Part shown: positions 47,527 through 57,026 of the stretch, one piece after another
Numbering within the stretch: the first letter of the stretch is position 1
Layout: every line of letters starts with the position of its first letter
Origin: Chelydra serpentina
Lineage: Eukaryota; Chordata; Testudines; Chelydridae
Reading direction: 5' to 3'
DNA length: 64,000 nt
NCBI GenBank assembly: GCA_037349315.1
Contig: JBAIAC010000006.1
Span: 57,966,501 to 58,030,500 of the forward strand
Made by a program: the position numbers and the translations under genes
The notes under the pieces: generated by a model
Told to the model about the DNA's origin: nothing
What the model saw: only the letters and a program-made list of their open reading frames with translations
The model's database searches: none

Positions 47527-48368
47527 TATCACACCGTGCTGCCTCATGGCTGGGCATGGTGTGGCAGGCTCTCTCTTCCCTGGCACCTCCTGCCAACAGT
47601 TGCTCCAAACCTGTGGTGGTCTGCTCCTCTCATGACTTAGCCCTCTGACCAAGTCACAATTTAGTTCCAACCCTTCTGGGGGTAAGAAAAGTGCAGTTAA
47701 AAGTTCAAAAACATCCCAACCCAAAAAATTATTCTGCCCCCACTTGGACTATACCTCAGACCCGTCCTTGAGACTCAATCTTCAGCTGTACCCTGGGCTC
47801 ATCATCCTTACATCAGGCTTATACTCCCACTCTTGCTCAGGGCTAATAGTGGAACCCCATTCCATCCTCTGCTTGAGGTTCTGGCCTGGGGACCTTGTAT
47901 TAAAAGCTCTGCTCCTTTAGCGGAGCTCTTTGTGCAACTTCCATTCAGCCTGCACTTAACACAGCCTCTCCTCTCATTTCCAGGCCTCTGGCTTCTCCCT
48001 AGGTGCTCTCAGCTCTCTACTGGAACACCAACCCCCTCATTATTGCCTCTCTGTGCTCTGCACCCTTTCCAGGGCCCACGACAGGTATTAATTTTGTCCC
48101 TATGGCCAAGGTTTTGTCTTCAGTTGGTCTTCCCCAGGCCACCCCCAGATAGGAGGAATTCCTTACTGCCTCTCTCCTGGGTTTCTCTGTCATAGGTCCT
48201 TTTCCTGAGCGTCCTCTATAGCTTTCACTCCCTCCTTGTCTGAAAAAGACCCAGCTCCTCTCAGTTGGGTCTAATAACAAATCAAGCCTGATAGGCAGTT
48301 AATTTATAGCTCGAAGAATAGCTCCAATTAACTCTTTTAGTGCCACTGTAGGTATAAACCCCATCACA
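47527..48368 (-). mobile_element. LTR-like insertion (about 840 bp)
   Basis: The minus strand starts TGTGATGGGGTTTATACC and ends in GTGTGATA (probably a mutated CA end). It lies inside the foldback element and is GC-richer than its surroundings. A TATA-like word (TATAAATT) occurs near the minus-strand start. The layout resembles the fragment at 24500-24785. A clean target duplication was not seen. No internal genes, so it is a solo LTR if the call is right. Confidence 0.5.
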
Positions 48369-48440
48369 TGGCACTTTAATTCTGAATGAGTGTGTCCACA
48401 CAGGGGTTTAACTGTGGTTTAACTAATCCACATAAGATCA
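48369..48440. mobile_element. Foldback element, right part
   Basis: Inverted complement of 47400-47470 (see left part). Confidence 0.65.
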
Positions 48441-48448
48441 CACTTTTA

Positions 48449-48743
48449 GGCTAGGTCTACACTACCCCCCCCTATCGAACTAAGGTACGCAACTTCAGCT
48501 ACGTGAATAACGTAGCTGAAGTCGCAGTACCTTAGTTCGAATGAAAAAGCACTTACCCGGGGTCCACACGCGGCGCGCAGGCTCCCCCGTCGACTCCGCC
48601 TACTCCGTTCGTCGAGCTGGAGTACCAGCGTCGACAACGGAGCACTTCCTGGTTCGATTTATCGCGTCTTGACAAGACGCGATAAATCGAACCCAGAACA
48701 TCGATCCGACGCGTTCGACAGACGCGTAAGTATAGACGTACCC
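48449..48743. mobile_element. Harbinger MITE (295 bp) with TTA duplication
   Basis: Flanked by TTA on both sides (48446-48448; 48744-48746), the Harbinger target duplication. Ends: GGCTAGGTCTACACTACC and, reverse-complemented, GGGTACGTCTATACTTACGC. It has the same inner hairpins as the copies at 22824 and 47006 (CGCAACTTCAGCTACG...CGTAGCTGAAGTCG; TTATCGCGTCTTGACAAGACGCGATAA). Confidence 0.85.
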
Positions 48744-48746
48744 TTA

Positions 48747-49489
48747 GTTATTTAGCTTATCTTTCCTGATGCCCTAAACAACGTGTGCTGGAACTGTGCT
48801 TTAACCTTACTTATCCCATCCCCACATTGGCTTTCTCTTCATTGGCTCTCTCCATGAGCAACATGCAAACTGGGGAGAGAGTTCAAAGAACAATAAAAAC
48901 TATTTAGGCGTAACATAACTAAATATGATTGTAGCTTGGTTAAGTGGTGATTAAGGCATAAGAATGTACAAATATTCAAAGGATATAAACATGAGCAGCT
49001 TATATTTGGTCAAAAAAAATAAATACACTAACTACAACCATGTTCTCATCCTTTCATATTGATTTTGTATTGGGATGATCACATTTTGCTGGTACTAATG
49101 ATCATGGAATACAAGTTTCAAAGTGCATTTGTGGGAGGTGAATTTTAAATTTGCACACATCACTATTTGCATAAGAAGGGCTTTGATTTTCATCCCTCTG
49201 AGGAGTTGACAGCAACACTATATGTCATATCTGATTAATCCTGACAAACAGCAGAACTTGAATTTCAAGTCCCAAATCAAGAGCTGAACACTTTCAATGA
49301 ACTGTTAATGGTCAATCCATAGAGTAAAGGAAAAAGTTATCAAATAATTCACTGACTAAATTTATAAGACAAATTCAAGGAAATAGCCATCTGCATGCAA
49401 GTATTCTGCAAGCACAGATACTAAATTTTTCAGATTAAATTATTCATTGAAAATTATTAATTCAGATCTTCTATGCACCAAAGGGGAAA
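48747..49489. other. No gene recognised
   Basis: AT-rich unique sequence. Confidence 0.5.
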
Positions 49490-49795
49490 GAGAATGAGGT
49501 GGAACTATTAGATGAGGTAGAAAGTTGTATAACTAGAAGCCAGGGGATGACAGTAAGTAAAATTCAGGATAAATATTAGGAAAAACTTTCTCATGGTGAG
49601 ATCAATACGATTGTGGAATAGTCTTCTAAGGAAGTGGTAAAAAAAACCAATCACCAGAGATATTTAAAACTATCTTCAGCAAGATCCTAGAAAATATGCT
49701 GTAGGGAACATTTCTTCATTAGGGGAGGGAAGAATTGGATGATTTCAAAGATCTTTGCAGCTCTATTTCTTTAATTCTATAGATATGACCTACAA
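49490..49795 (+). mobile_element. CR1 LINE 3' end
   Basis: The translation reads near the usual CR1 order: KFRINIRKNFLMVRSI then LWNSLLRKW (stops intervene). The end has GGATGATTTCAAAGATCTTT and TTTAATTCTATAG, a CR1-type terminus. It lies 87 bp from the Gypsy element. Confidence 0.75.
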
Positions 49796-49878
49796 ATCAA
49801 CTAAACCTTTGAACAGTTATCTGTCACTTTAACCATCCCTGGGTAGTTTCATATCACATCAGAAGGAGCAGAAGTTCA

Positions 49879-49882
49879 CATA
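49879..49882 (+). repeat. Left target-site duplication of Gypsy (CATA)
   Basis: CATA just before the LTR; the same four bases follow the other LTR at 58508-58511. A 5-bp reading (ACATA) is possible because the LTR ends in A. Confidence 0.75.
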
Positions 49883-51363
49883 TGTAACCCTTCTGCCAGT
49901 CAGAGTCGGCAGCAACAAGGGCCGGGTTCCGTATCTAGGGGTTCCATTCCAATAACACAATGCAAAAACCGGCTCGAGCCCCCACCCAGTGACCTGGGAC
50001 AAATATATATCACCCCCCCTGGGCGCCTCTAAGAGGCAGTACTTCCCCTCTCGCAAGCACAGAGTCTGAGTGTAGAAAAACCTTTTAATGACAGAGAGAA
50101 ACAATGCGGCCTTTTGCTGGGGAAACACCACATCTAGGATTTGTAAACCAAACTGTGAGCAATGACCCACCCCAGCAAATTGGCCATGTCCTTTCCCTTT
50201 GGTTCTTGAGTCCATCAACCCCAAAAATCACCCAAAGTCCCAAAAGTCCAACAACCCAAAAGTCCAAACCCAGAGTTCAAAAGTTCATCTGCAGAGTGTT
50301 ACACCCCCTCCAGTCTGGGTAGAAATGGGGAGGGGAGAGGTAAGGGGCACCTTACGTGGCTCGAAGCTGACTGCCCCGTCCCTTCATGGTGCTTCGCTCG
50401 GCTCTGCTCTGCTCCGCCAGCCATCCCACGAGTCACTCCGTTCAGCCGTCCCGCAAGCCGCGCCGCCAGCAGCTCCACTCCGTCAGCCGTCCTGCAAGCC
50501 GCTCCGGCTGTCCCGCCAACTGCTCCGCTCCGCCAGCAGCTCCGCTCCGTCAGCCGTCCTGCAAGCCCCTCCGGCTGTCCCGCCAACTGCTCCGCTCCGC
50601 CAGCAGCTCCGCTCCGTCAGCCGTCCTGCAAGCCGCTCCGGCTGTCCCGCCAGCAGCTCCGCTCCGTCAGCCAGCCTGCAAGCCGCTCCGGCTGTCCCGC
50701 CAACTGCTCCGCTCCGCCAGCAGCTCCGCTCCGGCTGTCCCACCAACTGTCCCGCTCCGCCAGCAGCTCCGCCAGTCGCTCAGCAATAGATCTTCTGGCT
50801 CCCCCACTACTTAACAGAGTGCTCAGTGATTTCAGCTCATAACAATTTCAGCTTGTAGTTAGGGGAGCCTTCGTGCTCATTTGCACACTTAGTCCAAAGT
50901 AATTCCAACTCAGCAGCCTGTGAATAGACTCCTAAGGAACTCAAAATTAGCTCTGATATTCCACAGTGGAGAGAGAGAAGGAGGTGCAATTGACTTTTAG
51001 GACCCTCAGAAGAGGCCCATGCCACCAGATACAAATACCTGTCCCCAACCTCTCTCAATTCACTGGGTTTTGGAATCCATGTCCCTCGCCTAGCAAGTGC
51101 TGCTTAGCTAAGGGCGAGTCCCTTCCTCATAACAAAAGCCCACTGTCCTTGATTCACATAATCAGGGTAACAACACTTTAGTCTTCCTGCCCCAATAACA
51201 GAGAAACTGGGGCTCCCACAGCAGTCAAGGTGACCATTTGGGCAAGCGGTCCATCATGCTTTGCAGGGTGGGTGTGTCCATGCAAACAAGATTAGCCCCT
51301 GACATCCCTTTCCACAACTCACCACCAGATGTCAGGGTAGAGCTCATCCTGACTCTGCTTACA
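49883..51363 (-). repeat. 3' LTR of the Gypsy element
   Basis: 1,481 bp, TG...CA ends (minus strand TGTAAGCAGAG...GGGTTACA). Near its minus-strand end it carries ATTAAA (50089-50084) as poly(A) signal. A TATATATTT word (about 50010-50002) lies downstream of that and is therefore probably not the promoter. It contains the minisatellite at 50440-50775. Confidence 0.95.
50440..50775. repeat. 67-bp minisatellite in the 3' LTR
   Basis: GCTCCGGCTGTCCCGCC recurs at 50501, about 50568, 50635 and 50685: unit 67 bp, one unit shortened by 17 bp. Very CpG-rich compared with the rest of the LTR. The Ala/Pro/Ser-rich frames across it are artefacts. Confidence 0.85.
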
Positions 51364-51373
51364 TCCTCCCCCC
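51364..51373 (-). other. Polypurine tract of the Gypsy element
   Basis: The minus strand reads GGGGGGAGGA, directly abutting the start of the 3' LTR. It primes plus-strand DNA synthesis during reverse transcription. Confidence 0.85.
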
Positions 51374-51420
51374 AGCCGAGAATTTGTCGTCCCGACAAAT
51401 CGCACTCCCTTTATACCAAC

Positions 51421-54400
51421 TCATTGGTTTCCTCCAAAGGGCCTCAGAAAACCCACTTCAGCTGTCACAAATCTGTGCGCTAAATGTATTGGCTCCTCGC
51501 TAATCACCCCAGGTGCATCATAGGTTAACTGTTTTACTGGTCTTATTACCCTGTCCCTTCTATGGAGAGTCTCTGTGGCAGGGGTAGGAGGGACATCTTC
51601 TTGAGTGACGGATGGAGAGGTTTCCTTTGAGGATCCCTCGGCTACTGGCATAGGCCCCTGCATCTCTGGTTCCGACAGCGGAAGGTCCAACGGGTCTAGG
51701 GCCCCCTCCACCTGGATGTCCTCACTGTCCAATAACCTGTGTGCATCATCAAAGGGGGGTCCCATCGGCGGCACAGGGGCGCCAGTAACGGGCCTAAATA
51801 CCTCCGCCATGGGGCTTAGGGCTGAAGAGGGGGAGCTCTCTATTGGCTCAGCTGATCGAGACTGAAATCTTGTCTTCATTCCAGGATACACCAGGGTTGT
51901 GTCTTCCTCCTCGGCCTCACTCTCTGACATGCTGAATAGGGGTAGGTTAGCTTCAGAGGGCCCGTTGTCCGTGTTGGATGGCGGCTGTGGCCTGGCACTT
52001 CTGTTCTGCCCGGCTGCCCTGTCATGGCCCATCTCATAAGGGGTGCCAACCAACTCCCCCACAGGGAGCAAGAGATTTCTGTGCACCGTCTTTATTTGCC
52101 CTGGACCCTCTTCAGGTTTGATCTTGTAGACCGGCAGGTCTCCCAGCTTCTCCATCACCAGGTAAGGTATTGCTTTCCATCTGTCAGCTATCTTGTGTTT
52201 GCCAGCAATACCCAAATTTCGCAGCAGGACTCTGTCCCCTGGCTGGAGCTCCTGCAAACGTACCCTAGCATCATATCGATGTTTGTTGCGATCTGCGTTC
52301 TTCCGAGCCGCAGATGTAGCCAATTGATAAGCATCCTGCAGCTTTTCTCGTAGTCGGGCTACATATTGCTGATGAGTTTCGTAGCTATCTCCATCCTCTG
52401 ATACACCAAAGCACAAGTCTATGGGTAATCTTGGTTCTCTCCCAAACATCAAGAGATATGGGGTGACTCCCGTAGCATCGTTCTTTGTGGCGTTGTAGGC
52501 ATGCACCAGAAATGCGACATGCTGGCTCCAGGTTGCCTTCTGCTCTGGTCGCAAAGTCCCCAACATATCTAATAGTGTTCGGTTGAACCTCTCTGGCTGA
52601 GGATCACCTTGCGGGTGATAAGGCGTTGTCCTAGACTTTTTAATTCCCGCTATCCTCAGCACCTCCTTCAGAAGGTGACTCTCAAAGTCCCGCCCCTGAT
52701 CCGAGTGTATCCGGGCTGGGAATCCATAAACTGAGAAATATTTCTCCCACAGTACTCGAGCGACAGTGATAGCCCTCTGATCACGTGTGGGATATGCCTG
52801 CGCATACCGCGTAAAATGGTCAGTCACTACTAGAATGTTTCCGACATTCCTCTTGTCTACTTCTAGAGACAAGAAATCAATGCATACTAGCTCCAAAGGT
52901 TTGGTGCTGGTGATATTCTTGAGATATGCAGCCCTTGTGGGCAGAGTTTTCCTTTGGACACATCGAGCGCATGTCTCACATTTCCTGCGAACATCTTCAG
53001 CCATCCGGGGCCAATAGAACCTACTACGAATAAGTTCCAGGGTTCTCTCCATCCCTAGATGTCCGAAATCATCATGCAGGGCCCTCATGGCCAGGGCTCT
53101 GTACTCTTTTGGCAGCACTAGCTGTGTTCGCTGCTTTTGTAAAGGGTCCATGGTCACTCGGTGTAGCACTCCCTGAATCAGTTTTAGTTTGGTCCATTCT
53201 CTCAATAGTAGTTTACCCTCTGGGCTAGGTGGAACAACCGCAGCTGGGCCTCGCCCCTCCCTTTTGGCAAGTAGTGTATCACGAATGTCAACATCTTGCA
53301 GCTGGGCTTCTTGCCAGTCAGCCTCACTGAGCATGGGCAATGGAGATTGGTCCAATGCGATGTAGTTCACCGAAGCAGAAGGCACGCTTTCAGGGGGCAG
53401 GCCCAGAGCTTCTGCAACACATCCCTGAAGGCTCCAATGGGCCTCTGGCTCTCGACGACTCACACTGCAAATAGCTCTCACTCCATCCATGGGTATCATA
53501 GAGACTTCTGGTGCCTTTGGACGTCTGGACAATGCATCTGCATCCACGTTGCTTCTCCCTGATCGGTATTGAATGCTGAAGTCATAGCTAGCCAAAGCGG
53601 CCACCCATCTCTGTCCGGTAGCATCCAGCTTGGCACTTGTTAACACGTAAGTCAGTGGGTTGTTGTCTGTCCACACCTGGAACTGAGCACCATACAAGTA
53701 GTCTCGGAATTTCTCAGTGATGGCCCATTTCAAGGCCAAGAACTCCAGCTTGTGAATGGGATAGCGAGTTTCACTGTCCGACAGTCCTCGGCTGGCAAAG
53801 GCTACAGGTTTACGTTTGCCTTCCACTTCCTGGTACAGTACTGCTCCCAGACCCTCCAAACTGGCATCAGTATGCAGGATAAACGGTTTGCTGGGGTCAG
53901 CAAAGACTAGGACCGGAGCATGAGTTAGGCAAGCAATGATTTCTTGAAATGCCCTCTCACACCTCTCATCCCACCGCGGCCCAAACAGTTCGAAGGGGCC
54001 ATAGTGTCTCTGCACAGGAGGCTTTCGGGATCCTCCCTTGTTCTTGGTCTTAGATTTGGGTTTTCCAGACTGGTATCCCCTGGTAAGATCATTCAGAGGC
54101 TTTACAATTGTAGCATAGTTCTTCACAAATCTGCGGTAATAGCCACTAAATCCAAGAAAGGTCTTGAGTTCTCTGTAGTTACTGGGACGTGGCCAGGTAG
54201 TGAGTGCTTCTATTTTGCTGGGATCGGTACTCACACCCTCTTGGGACACGATGTGACCTACATACTTCACTGAGGTTTGGCAGAACTGGCATTTATCTAT
54301 TGAGAGCTTCAAACCATAGTCCTCCAACCTATTGAGCACTTTAAGTAGTCTTTCTTCATGCTCCTCCAAGGTTCTTCCAAACACAATCAGGTCATCCAAA

Positions 54401-56910
54401 TAAACTAACACTTGCAGTAAATTCATGTCTCCCACTACTTTCTCCATAAGACGTTGAAATGTGGCGGGTGCTCCTGAAATCCCCTGGGGCATGCGTTCGA
54501 ACTGATAAAACCCTAATGGGCAGATGAAGGCTGTCTTCTCCTTATCTTCTTCTCCCAGGGGGATTTGGTAGTATCCACTCCGGAGATCCAACACAGAGAA
54601 CCACTGGCTTCCCAGCAAGCAGTCTAAGGCATCTTGGACTCGAGGCATAGTGTACTGGTCAACCACAGAACGGTTGTTTAGGGTGCGGTAGTCAATACAC
54701 ATCCGGATTTTCCCATTCTTTTTACGGACCACCACAATGGGTGAGGCATATGGGCTGCGGGACTCTGTAATGATGCCATTTGCAGCCAGCTCTTGTAGAT
54801 GACGTCGCACATCTTCCATCTCAGAGAGGGCAATCCTCCTAGATCTCTCCCTAAAAGGTCGAGAGTCATGTAGTCTGATGTTGTGCTCCACTCCTTTTGC
54901 ACATCCCACATCCCACTCATGCAATGAGAACACTTTGGATCTTTCACAAAGTTTTTTCCTCAGGCGATCTTTCCACTCCTCGGACAATGGTGAGTCTCCA
55001 AAGTCAAACTTTGCTGGGTCTATAGCCGGAACTTGAGTTTCACCCCGGGGTTTTACAATTGACTCAGGCTCAAAGAGGTCTGCTATCTTCTGTCCTTGCT
55101 TCACAACAACATCACGACTTGTTTCATTAGCAATCAGTATAGTCACCTTTTCCTGAGCTTTAGCAGGTAAGGTTATGATTCCACTGGGGACCAGCACTCC
55201 TTCAGGGAGCTCTCCTTTCACCGACTGCTCTACCATTGCTAAGGCCCCATTACTGCCTTTCAGCCAGGTGCTCATGACAAGCACTTCTTGCTCTGTCCTG
55301 GCAGGCACTACTAAGGGGGTTGTGCCCGCGTACTTCAGTGATCCAATCGGTAGCTCAGATGTCTCTTTAGCGCTCTCAATTTTCCTATAGGCTTCAGCAC
55401 AAAGCGTATGGATCATCAGGGTGTTCAGGTATTGGTCCCCAGCCCGTCGTCTGCAGTAATCTGCGAGTACCTTGAAGAGGCTGGAGTTGGTCCCTATCAG
55501 TGCAGACACATCAGAGGTCCCTTTAGGGTCAGGGCATATTAATGCAGCTGTGTCTATCGCTTCTCTTACCCCCGCAACCTCCTCTGGGAATTCCAGGTGC
55601 ACTATGACATATCCTTGGTAGGGGTATTCATCCATGCTGAGGCCACATAGGCCAAGGCCAGTCAGTGGCTGTATAGGAAGGTGCCTAAGCATGTGTTGGT
55701 AGAATGACTGAAATATAATAGTCACTTGAGATCCAGTGTCAAGCACTGCTTTACATTCCGCCCCTTCAATCCTCACCATGACCTCTGCTCGAGGCCCTAT
55801 GAGTCCTGTGGGGATCCCAGATGGACAGTCTTTTCTGTGGGAATCTTCAAATCCTGCAGGCCTGGGTGGTCCACGTCCCTGGACCCTCTGGCAGCTACCG
55901 GATCTCTCCCAACTGATCCTCAGCTTTCCATACACTAAGGAGGGATTTTCTTCATTCCGGCACCTAGCAGCACTGTGCCCCTCCTGACCGCATCGGTAGC
56001 AGAAAATTTGCCCTTTCCCCCTTCGCCTGGATGGGACGGGGGCTTTAAATGCTGACCTCTCCATTGCCCCAGTGTGAGGCTCCCTACCCCTGGAAGCCTT
56101 AGCTCGGGCAATGGTGCTTTGCAGCTCAGCTATCCGTTCCGTCAGGACCTGCATTTGTTGAGCAAGTTCTTCTCTGGTGCTCACCATCAATACACTGGCA
56201 GTTTGCAGTGGTGTTGTGCTGGCCGGCTCCAATGTTTGGGCTTCCCAAAGCTCACTGGCAGCCTGCCTTTCTTCCTCCTCTCTGACCTCTTTTATTAGCT
56301 GGGAGTAACTTGGGGGATGTTCCCGTCGTTCTCTTAGCCGCAGATGAAGTAGAATCGGGTTCAGATACTGAGTTCCTCTTACAATTTGAGCCAGTCTGGT
56401 CTGATCCATCTGCTCAGCAGTCACTGCTCCCCTCATGACAGCTTTCTGAAGCAGTCTCTCCAGCCTCTGTATATAGGCTGAAGCCTTCTCGCCCTTTTGC
56501 TGTCGGGAATTAAGGAACTTGCAGTAGCTATCTTCAGGGCCCTCTACGCTCCCAAATGTGTGATCAAGAGCCTCTAGACAGTCCCTCACACTGACCCCAG
56601 GATCAATGAGCTTCAGAGTGCGAATCACATCTAATGCTGGGCCGGCAAGGCTCTCTATTAGACATCTTCGCTTTTCTGCATCGGGTACAGCCCACTCCTG
56701 CAGCATTTCAGTGGTATGCTCTAACCAGGGTTCAAACTCCTCCCCCCCAGCAAATGACCTTAACTTACGACAAGAGTTTGACATAGCATAGGACAGCACA
56801 ACCTTTTCCAATGTTTGCCCCAGTGCTTTTGCCCAATCATCGGCCGAGGCTGCAGCCCCTGACCTAGAGGCTGCTGAGCCGGGGCCCAACAAACCCGACA
56901 TAGTAGCCAT
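51421..56910 (-). CDS. Gag-pol polyprotein, intact, PNMA-type gag
   Basis: A single open frame of 1,829 aa from the ATG at 56910 (good context: G at -3 and +4). Reading open 12 codons further upstream has no ATG. Gag (about 1-300): a capsid region closely resembling PNMA/MOAP1 proteins (FEPWLEHTTEMLQEW, EKRRCLIESLAGPALDVI, KFLNSRQQKGEKASAY), then a CCHC zinc knuckle (304-317). Protease: LDTGSQVT, DTG at 391-393. Reverse transcriptase: VYLDDLI, YLDD at 837-840. RNase H: acidic residues D1015, E1056, D1082 and a DAD near 1123-1125. Integrase: HHCC finger (H1279, H1284, C1311, C1314) and D1345, D1404, E1440 with exactly 35 residues between the last two (DD35E). After it come a GPY-like region (near 1580-1610) and an unassigned tail of about 200 aa rich in Pro, Glu and Ser. 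Gag and pol share one frame with no shift or stop. Confidence 0.95.
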   Translation of the reverse strand: MATMSGLLGPGSAASRSGAAASADDWAKALGQTLEKVVLSYAMSNSCRKLRSFAGGEEFEPWLEHTTEMLQEWAVPDAEKRRCLIESLAGPALDVIRTLKLIDPGVSVRDCLEALDHTFGSVEGPEDSYCKFLNSRQQKGEKASAYIQRLERLLQKAVMRGAVTAEQMDQTRLAQIVRGTQYLNPILLHLRLRERREHPPSYSQLIKEVREEEERQAASELWEAQTLEPASTTPLQTASVLMVSTREELAQQMQVLTERIAELQSTIARAKASRGREPHTGAMERSAFKAPVPSRRRGKGQIFCYRCGQEGHSAARCRNEENPSLVYGKLRISWERSGSCQRVQGRGPPRPAGFEDSHRKDCPSGIPTGLIGPRAEVMVRIEGAECKAVLDTGSQVTIIFQSFYQHMLRHLPIQPLTGLGLCGLSMDEYPYQGYVIVHLEFPEEVAGVREAIDTAALICPDPKGTSDVSALIGTNSSLFKVLADYCRRRAGDQYLNTLMIHTLCAEAYRKIESAKETSELPIGSLKYAGTTPLVVPARTEQEVLVMSTWLKGSNGALAMVEQSVKGELPEGVLVPSGIITLPAKAQEKVTILIANETSRDVVVKQGQKIADLFEPESIVKPRGETQVPAIDPAKFDFGDSPLSEEWKDRLRKKLCERSKVFSLHEWDVGCAKGVEHNIRLHDSRPFRERSRRIALSEMEDVRRHLQELAANGIITESRSPYASPIVVVRKKNGKIRMCIDYRTLNNRSVVDQYTMPRVQDALDCLLGSQWFSVLDLRSGYYQIPLGEEDKEKTAFICPLGFYQFERMPQGISGAPATFQRLMEKVVGDMNLLQVLVYLDDLIVFGRTLEEHEERLLKVLNRLEDYGLKLSIDKCQFCQTSVKYVGHIVSQEGVSTDPSKIEALTTWPRPSNYRELKTFLGFSGYYRRFVKNYATIVKPLNDLTRGYQSGKPKSKTKNKGGSRKPPVQRHYGPFELFGPRWDERCERAFQEIIACLTHAPVLVFADPSKPFILHTDASLEGLGAVLYQEVEGKRKPVAFASRGLSDSETRYPIHKLEFLALKWAITEKFRDYLYGAQFQVWTDNNPLTYVLTSAKLDATGQRWVAALASYDFSIQYRSGRSNVDADALSRRPKAPEVSMIPMDGVRAICSVSRREPEAHWSLQGCVAEALGLPPESVPSASVNYIALDQSPLPMLSEADWQEAQLQDVDIRDTLLAKREGRGPAAVVPPSPEGKLLLREWTKLKLIQGVLHRVTMDPLQKQRTQLVLPKEYRALAMRALHDDFGHLGMERTLELIRSRFYWPRMAEDVRRKCETCARCVQRKTLPTRAAYLKNITSTKPLELVCIDFLSLEVDKRNVGNILVVTDHFTRYAQAYPTRDQRAITVARVLWEKYFSVYGFPARIHSDQGRDFESHLLKEVLRIAGIKKSRTTPYHPQGDPQPERFNRTLLDMLGTLRPEQKATWSQHVAFLVHAYNATKNDATGVTPYLLMFGREPRLPIDLCFGVSEDGDSYETHQQYVARLREKLQDAYQLATSAARKNADRNKHRYDARVRLQELQPGDRVLLRNLGIAGKHKIADRWKAIPYLVMEKLGDLPVYKIKPEEGPGQIKTVHRNLLLPVGELVGTPYEMGHDRAAGQNRSARPQPPSNTDNGPSEANLPLFSMSESEAEEEDTTLVYPGMKTRFQSRSAEPIESSPSSALSPMAEVFRPVTGAPVPPMGPPFDDAHRLLDSEDIQVEGALDPLDLPLSEPEMQGPMPVAEGSSKETSPSVTQEDVPPTPATETLHRRDRVIRPVKQLTYDAPGVISEEPIHLAHRFVTAEVGFLRPFGGNQ

Positions 56911-57004
56911 TACGCAAACAGTAATTTCCTCAAAATATAAACACAATTATTTCCCAATGTAGCGGATCACTCAACAAGTGCTTGCGAGGGGTACTGACCC
57001 AGGG
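56911..57004 (-). other. 5' leader of the Gypsy element
   Basis: About 94 nt between primer site and first ATG. Short for a retroelement leader. No clear splice donor was seen. Confidence 0.6.
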
Positions 57005-57022
57005 ATCCCGGACGAGCCCCCA
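57005..57022 (-). other. Primer-binding site, tRNA-Pro type
   Basis: The minus strand reads TGGGGGCTCGTCCGGGAT, the same 18 bases as the classical tRNA-Pro primer site of gammaretroviruses, 4 nt after the 5' LTR. Confidence 0.9.
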
Positions 57023-57026
57023 AAAA

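Noticed and set aside
50199..50814. Long plus-strand Ala/Pro/Ser-rich frames across 50199-50814 (repeated at 57343-57958)
   Set aside because: They are produced by the 67-bp minisatellite in each LTR, run antisense to the element, and show no domain.
51364..51420. An env gene in the Gypsy element
   Set aside because: Only 57 bp separate the pol stop from the 3' LTR; no room for one.
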